Part shown: one piece after another, positions 39,738 to 50,862 of the stretch
How the letters are laid out: every line of letters starts with the position of its first letter
Position numbering within the stretch: position 1 is the stretch's first letter
Assembly (NCBI GenBank): GCA_949752735.1
Contig: OX457044.1
Location: 13,193,294 to 13,257,293 of the forward strand
Length of the DNA: 64,000 nt
Direction: 5' to 3'
Source: Lumbricus terrestris
Taxonomy: Eukaryota > Annelida > Clitellata > Crassiclitellata > Lumbricidae
Made by a program: the position numbers and the translations under genes
The notes under the pieces: generated by a model
The model's database searches: none
Told to the model about the DNA's origin: nothing
The model's input: only the letters and a program-made list of their open reading frames with translations

Positions 39738-40536
39738 GACGTTTTGGCGCTGCCGTTTTGGCGCCGCCGTTTTGGCACCGCCATTTTGACGCGACTATAA
39801 CAATAGCTCTCAGCAGCTTATTTCCGGTTTAATTTACAAGTACATCATTACGAAGTGATCGAATTGTGTTTAATATTTATTTTTCATGTTTCATTCAGTA
39901 GTGTAATCATTAACCGTAATGTGTAGACCCCAAGTAATGTTCTTAATGGGGCAAACTTATAGTATCCAAGACAGAATGACGACACTAACCCTATAACTAA
40001 CCCTAACTGAACCTCACAACGCCTAAACTGACCCTAACCGACCATCACAATGCCTAAACTGACCCTAACCGACCCTCACAACGCCTAACCTTACCTAACC
40101 GACCCTCACAACGCCTAACCTTACCTAACCGACCCACACAATGCCTAATCTGACCTAACCGACCATCACGATGCCTAGCCTGATCATAACCGACCCTCAC
40201 GACCCCTAAATCTGAACCTAACCGACACCTCGGTCCCGGGTGCTATAATTATGCCTTAAGTAATAGTATTACGTAATACTAAAAATTATAATATGATCTA
40301 GGGCCAGGAATTGACCCTTTCAGATCGCGTGAGAAATGTATGTCGCACGTACATTCTTAGCTATTTCGGGCATAGCTTTTGAATGGCGTGGGATATCAAT
40401 ACAAATTTACCTCAAAATGTGCATAAATGAACCCTCTGCAGCTACTTATACAATATCATAATTTTATACTCCAGAATGAGGGTGAAAAATTCCAGCGCCA
40501 GAACGACCGGCGCCAAAACGGCAGCCCCAAAACGTC
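39738..40536. mobile_element. DNA transposon-like element with 28-bp TIRs
   Basis: Left end GACGTTTTGGCGCTGCCGTT and on to 39765; right end 40509-40536 is its reverse complement with one mismatch in 28. The repeats are themselves built of 'ccgttttggcgc'. No target duplication is visible and no protein is encoded, so the superfamily is unknown. Inside is a minisatellite (39985-40225). Confidence 0.7.
39985..40225 (+). repeat. Minisatellite of about 30-35 bp
   Basis: Six or seven copies of 'ccctaaccgaccctcacaac' followed by 'gcctaa.ctga'. CCTAA-type words make it look telomere-like, but the unit is long and interrupted. Confidence 0.8.
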
Positions 40537-40609
40537 CTGCTTCGATCAAAACAGAGTTTCTTGTAGCGTCTCTCGAGTCTTCTGACCTGACGCTTTCGCT
40601 GTCTATACG

Positions 40610-40862
40610 CCTCGTAATAATAATAATAATGTTTATTCTTTAATAAAATACTTGCAGATGCGCTACGCTGTACATGTTATGCAATTCAAAGAATTCACAA
40701 GAACACAAATCACAGAAGACATAAATCACAAAGTTGCAGCCATGCAAGGCACATGCTCTATGTACTTTAAATACCAGCTATGGAATGAAGGATGCGCTGA
40801 GCCCAAGAGGGGGCCCTATAGGATTCGAACTGCCTATCCATTATACTAACCCCTCTCGTTAT
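40610..40862 (-). mobile_element. tRNA-derived SINE with ATT tail
   Basis: On the minus strand the head at about 40860 reads 'GGGTTAGTATAATGGATAGG' and has the B box 'AGTTCGAATCC' (complement 40821-40831). The body leads to 'TATTTTATTAAAGAATAAAC' and an (ATT)n tail at 40615-40630. The 65-residue plus frame inside is incidental. Confidence 0.75.
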
Positions 40863-41840
40863 CATTAGGGTTTGCTCAGATGCGTTTTATCACAGCCTTA
40901 AAATCCACCTTTTCAGTTGGGTCACGCTATACTATATAAATCTTCATAATTAATGAATAATGAATGATTTATAGCAATGGTGAAGTCTTACAGGTTGCCA
41001 AAATGCAGATGCATAGCGCTAGTGGTTCAGTATGATAACACTACAATAAGGTGATTCTGTGTCCCCTCCCCAAGTTCAATGTGGAGCAGATCAGAATTAT
41101 GTTCTGATGCATCTGTATTTTAGCAATTGTGTGACTCTTCAAGTTCCCTGGACCCAAACAGTGTTGTGCTCTTCAGCTTTGTCAGTAGCTGGTCAAAAGC
41201 TGTGTAATTCATTGCCCAGTTCAGTTCATTAGATCAATTCTTTGTCATTCAGCTCTGACTTAGATTCATCTCTGTCAGCTTGCATATTCGTCAAAGCCTG
41301 TCTTCTGGTTTATCTAATCTATCGGATTTCAACATGGCTTCTAATCGATTGCAATGTTTGACCTCTATGTCACCGGAAGCACACTTTGATTGGATAATCC
41401 ATGAGCGGAGACTTGCGTGGGATGAAAACGAGCGCGGTCGAAGATTTTGGGGGGACAAATGGCTGAGACGCCGATGAAAATTTCGATCTTTTTGCCGGCA
41501 AGAATTTCTTACGACCTTTTTTAGTCATCCATGCGTGAATTGTCGATGAAAAAACCTAATTTTCTCTGCCCAAAAAGTTGATGACCTTTTTTTCATCACC
41601 TTGTTTGTTCGAAGATCTCTTCTATCTTCTAACGTCATAACCTCACAGTGTGTTTCGTGAAGTGTGTACCTGATGACACCTAACACTTACCGATTTTGGG
41701 GGGACAAATGCTTGGGCCATTCTCCCCGCCACATCCATTGAGGGGGACCGTCCCCCTAAGTCTCTACCCATGGGATAATCTTAAAATAATCTTTGGCAAT
41801 GTTATAACAGCGTGATAGATGTCGTTAGTAGATATCATCA
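40863..41840. other. No gene assigned
   Basis: A 65-residue plus frame (41280-41477) ends 'AWDENERGRRFWGDKWLRRR'. I do not recognise it. 'ttttggggggacaaatg' occurs twice (41446 and 41695), suggesting an unclassified repeat. Confidence 0.35.
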
Positions 41841-43370
41841 TCATGAAGCATGCCCTCCTGGGGCGTTGCATGATGCGGCAACAAGTTCCCTCCAGAGGGC
41901 GCGATCTTCCGCCAACTCCATAGCCTCGCGTATGCTAATGTTCCGTAGGTCTCTTGTGACACAAGAGAGCCAGGTGTTTCTGGGTCTCCCTCGAGGTCTT
42001 TTCCACTGTAGCGGGACAGCCGCTGCAAGGGCCCGTCTGGTGTCGCTGTCCGGATGGAGCCTGGCCACATGTCCAAAGAGACTCAGCCGCCGCTTCCTCA
42101 CCAATGAAGTCAGGGGTTGTTGATTTGTCCGCCGCCGCACTTCCTCGTTCGTGATGAAATCACTCCATTTTATGTTGCATATCCTCCTAAGGCACCACTG
42201 ATCCAGGGCATCAACTTTCTTTTCTTCCTCCTTTGTCAGAGTCCAGGTTTCACTGCCATAGAGGAATATCGATAGTATGCAAGCATTGTAGAGCCTGAGC
42301 TTGACCTCCAGCGACAATCGTGAGGACCACACATTCTTGTTGAGATCCATCATGGCCTGCCTGGTGAGAGCCATTCTGCGCCGGACATCATGTATGCTCC
42401 TCCCAGATTCATGAATCAGCGAGCCCAGGTACGTGAACTCCGGAACACACTCAACCACCTGGCCTTCCACAACCAGGTTCCCTGGTGAAGGCAAGAAGTC
42501 GCTATGGGATTGGATCTTTGTTTTTTTCCAATTGACCTCAAGGCCCAGCGGTACCCCCTCCTCCTGCAGGATGGTCAGTGCTGATTCCAGAAGATCCACC
42601 AGTTCAGCCAGCATGGCAACATCATCGGCAAAGTCAAGGTCGGAGAATGACTCATCACCAATGCTGACACCATTCATCGTTCGATCCATCGTTCGTTCCA
42701 TCACCCAATCCATCACCGCATCAAACATATCAGGCGCCATTATGCAGCCCTGCCTCACACCAGCATCAGTCCGAAAGTGCTCCCCAACCATCCCGTTCAC
42801 AGAGACGCAGCTTGTCGTGCCAGTGTGTAGTGCAACTATCAGCCTTATAATTTTCTCTGGTATCCCAAGCACCTTTAGGATTTTCCACAGTGCTGGTCTG
42901 TAGACAGAGTCAAATGCGGCCTTGAGGTCCACGTATGCTGCATACATCGGTTTCCGATACTCTCGCCTTCTTTGAGCTATCAGGTTGAGTGTCAATATTC
43001 TGTCGATCGTCGACCTGCCCGGAGTGAATCCACTCTGCTCCTTCCTTCTTTTCTCGTGCAGCACCTTCACAACCCGATCCATCAGGAGGCGAGCAAACAC
43101 CTTACCCGGAACTGACAGTAGTGAAATACCTCTGTAGTTACCACACTCAGTTCGACAGCCCTTGCCCTTGTAGATTGGGATTATAATCCCAACCCTCCAA
43201 TCCTTTGGGATCAGCTCTTGCTCCCAGACATTGACAAACAGATGATGGAGTGAACCTGCGCATGCCTCCCCTCCCATCTTTAACATCTCTGCAGTGATGT
43301 TGCAGTAGATATCCCGCAAGTGTAATTGAGATGATCTGTATAACCCCTGTACATGGTTAGAAAATGACAA
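41841..43370 (-). CDS. LINE reverse transcriptase, 5'-truncated but open
   Basis: A 509-residue uninterrupted frame with 'PKDWRVGIIIPIYKGKG', 'CGNYRGISLLSVPGKVFARL', 'YAAYVDLKAAFDSVYR' (motif A), 'GVRQGCIMAPDMF' (motif B), 'SDLDFADDVAMLAE' (catalytic FADD) and the C-terminal 'LYGSETWTLTKEEEKKV', 'CLRRICNIKWSDFITNEEV', 'LFGHVARL' and 'RPRGRPRNTW'. The endonuclease is missing, so the insert is 5'-truncated near 43380. After the stop comes 'catgatgatgatatc', a GAT-type tail. The motifs fit the RTE-like endonuclease-RT group. It lies antisense in the ZUP1 intron and looks young, since no stop has appeared. Confidence 0.85.
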   Translation of the reverse strand: MSFSNHVQGLYRSSQLHLRDIYCNITAEMLKMGGEACAGSLHHLFVNVWEQELIPKDWRVGIIIPIYKGKGCRTECGNYRGISLLSVPGKVFARLLMDRVVKVLHEKRRKEQSGFTPGRSTIDRILTLNLIAQRRREYRKPMYAAYVDLKAAFDSVYRPALWKILKVLGIPEKIIRLIVALHTGTTSCVSVNGMVGEHFRTDAGVRQGCIMAPDMFDAVMDWVMERTMDRTMNGVSIGDESFSDLDFADDVAMLAELVDLLESALTILQEEGVPLGLEVNWKKTKIQSHSDFLPSPGNLVVEGQVVECVPEFTYLGSLIHESGRSIHDVRRRMALTRQAMMDLNKNVWSSRLSLEVKLRLYNACILSIFLYGSETWTLTKEEEKKVDALDQWCLRRICNIKWSDFITNEEVRRRTNQQPLTSLVRKRRLSLFGHVARLHPDSDTRRALAAAVPLQWKRPRGRPRNTWLSCVTRDLRNISIREAMELAEDRALWRELVAASCNAPGGHAS

Positions 43371-43396
43371 CTTAGACTGTTTTTTACAATTGGTGC

Positions 43397-43807
43397 ATGG
43401 CTACCTTATCAGCCACCCAACTGAATGGATATAATCTACTGGAGTTTAAAGAGTTTTTGTTCAATGGTCCTGACATGCAAAATAGTCAGGCGAGCATAGC
43501 AGCTTTACAAAGGAACAGGCCTGGACATGGACTGCAAGGAGTGAATATGGATAAGTCTGTTGAAAAGAATTCTTTCTTCCTGGACAAAGAGCAGAGCTGC
43601 TGCGAAAACATGATTACCCACCTTTGGATGGTTCATGCTAACACATCTATGCCACTCATTGCGGAAGCCATGGAACCAATTGTTTATGCCATTTGTGAAA
43701 AGGGCCAGCTATATATTACGTACACAAAATCTCAACTTTCTTACCCCCATTCCTTGTTGCATCCAATACATTTTGTTGACCCCTTCTCCATGCGTACATG
43801 CAACTAA
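43397..43807 (+). other. Unidentified open frame, 136 residues
   Basis: Open from 43397 to 43807, with higher GC than its surroundings up to about 43720. It contains 'QSCCENMITHLWMVHANTSM' but no complete zinc finger. 'accttatcag' at 43412 could be an acceptor that joins the ZUP1 finger exon in phase, but the encoded sequence does not resemble ZUP1 from memory. It could be an exon, a transposon remnant or chance. Confidence 0.25.
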
Positions 43808-45018
43808 GCTTCTCTATGACCCCTTCTATACAAGTTAATTAGCTAAAGTCGTCTACAAACAGTTATTTACCATAGGCTACTGTAAGCCATAATTAGACAT
43901 TTATTTTGCGTACATGCACATTTTGTCAAGACCCTTCACCCCACCTTAAGCGCCCATACGCAAAATTGCCTAAATCCAATCACCACCCTCACTGTCTAAC
44001 GTATGTAATATGTGGTGCCACACACCAAAACCAGCATTAAGGTGATTTTCCAAGATATTGAGTTTGATACATCGTTTCAAAGGCCTTGTCTCAGGCTTTA
44101 AAATGACACAAAAAGTATTGCTCTAGCTTTACTCCAACCGAAGATATAAGGAAAAAAGTGATCCAATTAAACTAATTAATTAACCAATTAACTTTAATTA
44201 AAACAAACTAATTTGCATATCAGGAACATTAAATTAGCTCCAAAACTTGTGCTTTAAAAAAAAGAAGATAAATTTTAAAAAATTATATTTTTTAAATTAA
44301 ATTCTGAAGAAAAAAATCCCAAACATACTATTTCCCTAATTATCTCTCATGTGTAATTTTTGACTTAATGCTGATTTCTGTTTGAACCGCCCCATAATAT
44401 GGATGGTCTCCAGATGAAGCTGATGATCCCCCAAAGGGACATCAATTTGCACTATCCTGGCAAACGACACAGTAAGAATTCAGGGTGGATTGCAATGTTT
44501 GCTGGTATGAAGGTTGAGTAGGCAGGGTCTGTCTGATTTGAATGCAATGTTTTGCAAACTAAAATACAGATTTGAAACTGAAGTCTTGACTCAATGGGCA
44601 ACCAGTGTAACAATTAATGAATGCAATATTTGTGTAGTGTTTCGATTTTATTTCTTAGTTGCAGTCCGCATTCTGAGTTACAAACGACATTATACATTAG
44701 CATGTGCAATTGTACATTCAGAAACAAGAATAATAATCAGAATATAGCATATGAATAAAAAACATTCTTCACATTCGATCGTCAGCCTCAGGGAAAACTC
44801 TTTCGTGTGCCCTTGGTCGAAAGGAGCACTCTGACTGCTTTATTGGATGCAAGTAATGGAACAGTATTAAGCACAATCGAAGCAAAAGTAGACCCCTGAG
44901 CACAGCTATTAAAAAAATGTGGTATTCTCAGAGATATATCTGGTTTAATGCAGCCTGCAGCCTTCTTCTTTGACCACCTATACCAGCAAATCCCTGCCAT
45001 AAATGCAGAATCTCTTCC
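43808..45018. other. AT-rich intron sequence
   Basis: No convincing gene. A 70-residue minus frame at 44788-45000 and a 77-residue plus frame at 44514 are not recognised. Confidence 0.4.
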
Positions 45019-45370
45019 TTGATATGGCGATGCCAGGTAGGTCTTGCTCCATCTTACCTACTCGATCTTTGTCGACCTGTGTTAAGTGCTCGGACTGGTC
45101 GGTCCCTACGCTCGGCTGATAGGGAAGTACTTTTTGTCCCGTTTGCTCGTACCTCCATCATGCAGAGTCGTGCTTTTTCTGTGGTTGGCCCAGTGGTATG
45201 GAATGCCCTCTCACTTGAGCTGCGCCTGTTCCCTAGGTCACTCTCTGACACATTCTATAAGCACTTAAAAACTGTTCTGTTTGTCCGTACTGGAGTCGGG
45301 AGCGCCTCTGAGTAGTTTCCTTGAAGAGGCGCTATATAAATACTTGAATGAATGAATGAATGAATAAAGA
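45019..45370 (+). pseudogene. LINE C-terminal fragment with GGCGCTATATAAAT tail
   Basis: The frame reads 'LAPSYLLDLCRPVLSARTGR', 'SLRSADREVLFVPFARTS', 'RAFSVVGPVVWNALSLELR' and 'FYKHLKTVLFVR', the last 90 residues of a non-LTR reverse transcriptase. The 3' end 'GGGAGCGCCTCTGAGTAG...GAGGCGCTATATAAAT' is followed by (TGAA)n at 45343-45362. The terminal block equals the tail of the SINE at 4110-4348. Confidence 0.8.
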
Positions 45371-45379
45371 CACCAAGTA

Positions 45380-46045
45380 AAACAAACCAGCCACAAGTGT
45401 TGCATACTGCAATCTTAGTGGATGCAATCTTAGTAGATGCAGTTCATGAGGTGATGCGTCGTAGCTCGCTCTATCTCATTCACAGCTTCTACTCTACTCT
45501 TGTCCATGCCTTTGTTTTCAGCCATTTGGATTACTGCTCCTCTCTTTATGTTGGCCTCCCACATGTCCGTCTGAACACCTTGGTTAGGGTCCTACGATCA
45601 ACAGCACGCTTGGTTGGTGGCATCTCCCGGTATGCTCATGTTTCTGCCTTCATGAGGGACAACCTCCACTGGCTCCCACTGCAGTAAAGCATTGCTTATA
45701 GAATCTCATCTATTGCTTGGCACTGTGTCCTGGCTCAAGCTCCATCTTACATATGTGAGCCATTTACCCCTGTCTCCATTTCTCTGGGCCTCTATTCGCT
45801 GTGCTCAGCTGCCCGTGGTGATTATCTTGTCCCTTTTTCTCATACCGCTACCATGCAGCAAAGAAATTTTCCGTGGTGGGTCCGGCTATCTGCGGCTCTA
45901 CGCTGGCTTCCCTGTGACTCTGCTGTCGCTTTCTATTGTCTTCTCAAGACTTTTCTTTTTGACCAGGCCTGGGTTGGGAGCACCTCCGAGTAGAGATCTT
46001 GACGGGGTGCTATATAAATTTATGTGATTGATTGATTGAATGTAT
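45380..46045 (+). pseudogene. LINE C-terminal fragment, second copy of the same type
   Basis: Reads 'FVFSHLDYCSSLYVGLPHVR', 'RVLRSTARLVGGIS' and 'MRDNLHWLPLQ', then after a stop 'AYRISSIAWHCVLAQAPSYI'. The end 'GGGAGCACCTCCGAGTAG...GGGGTGCTATATAAAT' is followed by (TGAT)n. It is a diverged relative of 45019-45370 and directly follows it. Confidence 0.75.
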
Positions 46046-46149
46046 GATGTTAAAAACTATTGAAGATAACCTAAACTTAGCTTTTAGTCTATCTGTAGGT
46101 GTGTGTTTTCCAGGTAATAGATTCGTTAATTTTATTTGCTTATTTGCAG

Positions 46150-46235
46150 CTGGTTGTGCAGAAAATGTGATGAACGTACATACCGAGCAAACAGAAAATA
46201 GAGTGCAGATGATTAAATACAGCCAGCAGATGGAA
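46150..46235 (+). CDS. ZUP1: Candidate internal ZUP1 exon
   Basis: A strong acceptor 'ttattttgctt'-type pyrimidine run and 'tttgcag' ends at 46149. The exon would read G|CT GGT TGT GCA.., in phase with the phase-1 donor at 37304, giving 'AGCAENVMNVHTEQTENRVQ' and 'MIKYSQQME' before a possible donor GTCAGT at 46236. The sequence is hydrophilic but I cannot align it with known ZUP1, so the call rests on splice signals, phase and position. Confidence 0.35.
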
Positions 46236-46344
46236 GTCAGTTCATTTTTGTCTATTAAATTTTAAACTATCAGAAATGTGTTTTATTTTGCTATGATGAG
46301 ACAAGAATGAGAATTTTTCCCTTGCATTTCTAATGTTACTCCAC

Positions 46345-47705
46345 AATTTTCCACATTAGAACCGTCAGTGTTCATACCAATATTCAAGAAAGGAGACGCG
46401 AGAGAGTGTGGAAATTATCGCACGATAGTGATGATATCGCACACAAGCAAAATACTCCTCAAAATAATCCACAAAAGAATAGTGAAGACAATTGAAAGAG
46501 AATTACCAGCCAACCAAGCGGGATTCAGGAAGGTGCGAGGAACGCGCGATCACATTTCCAATATAAGGTGGATTATGGAGAGACAGAGGGAGTACGGACA
46601 AGAGGTGCATATGTGTTTTATAGACTATAGTAAGGTGTTTGATTGCATAGACCATACACTACTATGAAGGACGCTGATCGAGATGGGAATTCCGAAGAAT
46701 CTGGTTAAACTACTGAAAGATCTTTATGTGGATCAAGAGGCGGTATTAAACAAGAACTGAATATGGAGACACAGGGAAATTTAAAATAAGGAAAGGAGTG
46801 AGGCAGGTGTGCATTCTGTCCCCTTTCCTGTTCAATCTGTATGCCGAGAGAATTATGAGGAGGGCTGGATTGGAGGAGGCAACAGAGGGGGTAAGGATAG
46901 CGGGGAAAATACTGAATAATTTGAGGTACGCTGATGATACGACATTATTGGCGGGGAAGAGGGACGACCTGGCCGAGTTAGTAAGAAGAGTCAGGAAGGA
47001 AAGCGAAAAGGCGGGACTATACTTCAATGTAAAGAAAACAAAGGTTATGACAACTGCAACATGGGAAAAACTTTGAGGTGGATGGAGAGACGATAGAGGT
47101 AGTATCGAGCTTCACATTCCTTGGATCTATGATGGAGAAGGAGGGAAGAAGTGATATGGAAATAAGACGGAGGGTAACAATGGGAAAAACGGCAATGAAC
47201 AGTCTGGGAAGGATTTGGAAGGATAAATACGTGAGCAGGGAAACAAAGAAAAGACTGGTAAGAGCACTGATCTTCCCAGTGGTCCTATATGGATGCGAGA
47301 TATGGACAAAGACACGGGATATGGAAAATGAAAATCAACGCGTGCGAGATGTGGATTTGGAGAAAGATGCTAAGGATTTCATGGACGGAGAAGAGAACTA
47401 ACGAATCGGTGCGCGGGGAGCTCGGAATAGAGAGGAAGGAGACACTGCAGCAAACAGCAACTTGGAGGAAATTGAGCTACTTCGGCCATGTGATGAGATC
47501 TAACGGTTTGGAAAAGGAGCTGATGACGGCATGCGGTGAGGGAAGGAGGAGACGCGGATGACCAAGGAAGAGATGGTTGGATGAGGTACAGGAAAAGTCT
47601 GGCATGAGCCTGGAGGAGCTGAGAGAGGCGACAAGAGAGAGGAGACACTGGAGAGGATACATCATGAATGTCGCCAGAGCTCCAGGAGCTGACGGCACCA
47701 GGTGA
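46345..47705 (+). pseudogene. LINE reverse transcriptase, frameshifted
   Basis: Successive frames give 'VFIPIFKKGDARECGNYRTI', 'QAGFRKVRGTRDHI', 'MCFIDYSKVFDCIDH' (motif A), 'RQVCILSPFLFNLYAERIM' (motif B), 'LRYADDTTLLAGKRDD' (catalytic YADD), 'SFTFLGSMMEKEGRSDMEI', 'VVLYGCEIWT', 'KMLRISWTEKRTNESV' and 'KLSYFGHVMRSNGLEKEL'. At least three frameshifts or stops occur. It belongs to the same endonuclease-RT type as 2428-3100. The endonuclease is missing (5' truncation). Confidence 0.85.
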
Positions 47706-48479
47706 GAACCATATTACCGTAAGAAAATTTCTGTTTGGAACTGTGTTTTATGTGAGTTGCTGAAAAACAATATGCTTATTGTGAAATGTGGACAGGTATA
47801 TGGTGATATGAGTTTAATATTGTTAGTATAATTATAGTTTATCATGGACCTACCATATATTTCGGACTATAAGTCGCAGTTTTTTACATGGGCGTCGGCG
47901 ATTGCGACTTGTATAAAGGTGCGACGACCTGTAGGTAGGAGGACATGTGCGACTGAACGTAAATGTTCCTTTTAATCATATAATGAACAGGTCTGCAGAG
48001 TCTAGTAGAGCCTGGGGCAATTGTTTGTTTAAAGCATTAGATAGAACCCTGCAGGTCCTACCTAGGAGTCTGCATCTAGTCATGACCGTCTTAATTGCCC
48101 TGTATAAATGTAGACCGTGGTTCAGTCTGTGTTTCATTCGTATTAATATTCATGCAGGACTTGTGGGACCTCATTAATTATTTGTTTAAAGTATAACACT
48201 GATTCATAATTCAAGCTATCACTAATAATTATAGTCTAATCTGATCTGTTGTTTAGTCAACATGCCTGTGTAATGATTTCATCTCATGGATGTTTGCAGG
48301 GTTGCCAGGTCGTCGCGCCTAACCCTTATATACATGTACGATTTATTTATGGTTTGTAAACCAATTTAGCCGTAACTAGAAATTGCAGTGAAATTCATTA
48401 CTGAATGCAAAAATACTTAATGTGTAACAGACTCCCGGAAAGACTCATGGCACCATTAAATTACTAGTGACGTGTTTTT

Positions 48480-48560
48480 TACGACAGGATGATTTTCGCG
48501 ACTTTTTGTCGTGATAATCTCGCGATTTTCGCGACTTTTTGTCGTGATCTTGCGACAAAG
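48480..48560. repeat. Short direct repeat
   Basis: 'gattttcgcgactttttgtcgtgat' occurs twice in tandem at about 48490-48550. Confidence 0.7.
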
Positions 48561-48613
48561 TTTTTCCGAAATCTGGCAACCCTGAATGTTTGATGTATGG
48601 AACCAAGTGCTTA

Positions 48614-49392
48614 GGCCAAAAAAAATAATGCTGTGTTTCCGGTAACAGAGCTCTAAAAAATTGGGTAGGTAGGTCGAAAAATATTTATATTTTGGTAAAA
48701 TATTTTTATACAGTAACTATCCAAAAAATTATACCCAACTACTCTTTTTTGCATATAGGTACACGCTGCAACAAAGTACGTGTTCTAAGCAAGTATAAAC
48801 TGCCTATTTCCCGACTGTCTGTACCTAAAATTGCTCTAGAAAACAATTCTATTAATTTCATTTTGTTGACATCTTTTCTGGTAAGATAAAGTGGGAAGGG
48901 AAGGGGAAGATGAGTGCGAACAGAACATCACTGCTAGGGGTCGTTTGAGACTGGCCGAGCCAGTGACTAGTTACACCTAGAGGTTGCTAGATTTATTTTC
49001 TCTAGTCACCGTTACAGGTGGCTCAAGTGAGAATGATAAGGCTAGAGGTGTCTCAAGACTGGCAACCAGGAAATAGTTAGGCAGGCGTGAAACTCTAAGG
49101 CAATGTCACTGTAAATAAAAAAATTTACACAAATTTTCCGAGTCGCTGCAATAAAACCGAGTCGGTCGGGTTACCGGAAACACAACATTTCTTGCCCAAG
49201 ATCCAACTCTATACGGAAGGCAATGTCACCTTATTATGTGAATAAAAATTTTGGAAAAAAATTGAAAAAAATTATTTATTTTTATTTTTTTTATAAAAGA
49301 AATTTTTTTATAAATTTTTTTACAAAATTATTTGAGTCGCGGCAATAAAAGAGGGTCGGTCGGGTTACCAGAAACACAACATTTTTTTTGCC
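48614..49392. mobile_element. PIF/Harbinger-like MITE
   Basis: The ends GGCCAAAAAAAATAATGCTG (then TGTTTCCGGTAAC) and, inverted, GGCAAAAAAAATGTTGTG (then TTTCTGGTAAC) are flanked by TTA on both sides (48611-48613, 49393-49395), the TWA duplication typical of PIF/Harbinger. A second internal copy of the right end ('cggttaccggaaacacaac..tt') lies near 49165-49200. The interior is very AT-rich. Confidence 0.6.
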
Positions 49393-49725
49393 TTACCATT
49401 TCAAGGTATAATCACAGAAAAAGTCATTAATTTTAACAGCACAAAAACTATCATAAAACCACAGCAGACAACAAATGTTGAAGTTCTTTTATTTTATTTA
49501 AGCACACAAAGTTAAATATTTAAAAGAAAACAAATTCCATAAAGTATTTGCTAATACTTGTGACGTGATTACGGCCGTCTTTGGCATTGGGTCCTACCCT
49601 GGAATCCACGTGTGGGTGCGACCTGTTTAGCGGACCGACGAATGTATGGACTTTACAAAAAGTATTCCATTATGACGTCACAGCGACGTATAGAAAGGAG
49701 CGACATTTAGTCCGAAAAATACGGT

Positions 49726-49989
49726 GCTGTAGTTCTTGTATACATTCCTTTTGCTGCCAGTTGGATTTTCTGTCACATTGTCCATCCATGTCATTGTCTT
49801 CCCCAGCTTCATGCTTCTACCATGAAGTGCTGTGGCCAATTCCTACTTAATGGTGATGTAAGATCTATGTTGGGAAATAGAGCAACTTTAGAACTTGGAG
49901 TCTGTCACATTCATCACAGACCTGGTCAAAATAGCATTGCAGATGAGTTGTCAATGCTTACTAGCAGTATGGAAAAGTCAGCAGAACTA
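49726..49989. other. Unassigned frame
   Basis: A 61-residue plus frame from 49822 contains 'GVCHIHHRPGQNSIADELSM', faintly like the 'HRPGxxNxxADALSR' end of LTR-element RNase H. Too short to call. Confidence 0.25.
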
Positions 49990-50300
49990 GACTCAGATAT
50001 GAGTTAGGAGCACACTAGCCACTGTTATTGCATATACTACATCATGAAGTTGCAGTCTCTTAAGGCCATGCGCAACGAGAATATGCAAAGCATGCAGGTA
50101 CATTAATTGCCTTGCTTGGCAGCATATTTGAGTTATATGTGGTTCAAACCTTAAAACTTCTGTAAACGTTACCCCTAGGACATTCATGCTTGAAACTCTA
50201 GTCAGTCCATCCAGTACCATAGGAGGACGTGTTCAACGACAGGAATGGGCTGCTGAGGAATCAAATTCAGGACCTCAACTTCATTCGTCTAAATCTTCGT
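49990..50300 (-). pseudogene. LINE RT fragment, same family as 5761-8030
   Basis: Minus-strand frame 50220-49993 reads 'LDGLTRVSSMNVLGVTFTEV' and 'LMYLHALHILVAHGL', matching 'GVQRVNAMKILGVTF' and 'LYALRVLRTHGLP' of the LINE at 5761-8030. It is cut at both ends. Confidence 0.7.
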
Positions 50301-50860
50301 CCATTGGTTCACCACTGCATCTCGTAAGCCTGGTCAATGAAACAGAGATGTGGGAAAGTGGGCCAAATGCTATTTCTCATTGCATTGAATTTGAAAGTGT
50401 TTCAGAAGTTGCTCTTGTGGTGTGTATTTACATAAATACCACATACTAATAGTGTAGAATGTGAGAGTAGAAATCATTCAATTCCAATTTCCAATCTTAC
50501 AGAGTTGCGCTGATTTATGTTTAAGGCTGAATGTTCTATGTCAACTTCCGAGAAAGTTGGAAATGAGAATTGCAGATCTTGTAAATTGGTGGCTTGCTCT
50601 CCATCTTCTTTGGACAGTGATGATCGAAGTTCTTCAACTGAAGGTGAGATTTGTTTATCAGTAAGCAGTTAATGCTGTATCTTACATTATAATGTGAAAA
50701 GTAGTAGGGCGACTATTGGTTCTATCTCAGCAATTAAAAACCCATTAAAAACCTTTAGTCACGCCCCAAGGCGTCATCGGCCACGCCCCCTCTTCACTGA
50801 AAGGTCATTAGTCACGCCCCCATCAGCCAGACCTACTAATTACCTATTGTTCTTTGTCCG
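50301..50860. other. Intron sequence with a possible small exon
   Basis: From about 50525 to 50643 a frame reads 'AECSMSTSEKVGNENCRSCK' and 'LVACSPSSLDSDDRSSSTE', followed by the donor-like AAG|GTGAGA. The acceptor is weak. It could belong to ZUP1, but no similarity supports that. From 50700 repeats of 'gtcacgcccc' appear. Confidence 0.25.
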
Positions 50861-50862
50861 TC

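Larger units (their letters stand above)
47852..49725. mobile_element. DNA transposon-like element, 'CGGACTATAAGTCGC' ends
   Basis: Left ACCATATATTTCGGACTATA (then AGTCGC) and right, as reverse complement, ACCGTATTTTTCGGACTAAA (then TGTCGC) form imperfect terminal inverted repeats of about 26 bp. Interior motifs 'gtgcgacgacctgtag' near the left and 'gggtgcgacctgttt' near the right are also mirrored. No transposase and no target duplication were found. It contains the MITE at 48614-49392. Confidence 0.6.

Noticed and set aside
39985..40225. Interstitial telomere
   Set aside because: The unit is about 30-35 bp, not TTAGGG, and lies inside a TIR element.
40815..40860. Possible tRNA gene on the minus strand
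   Set aside because: Head of a SINE with an ATT tail; acceptor stem does not pair.
49822..50007. RNase H remnant of another LTR element
   Set aside because: Only a short HxPGxxxxADxLS-like stretch; not enough to call.
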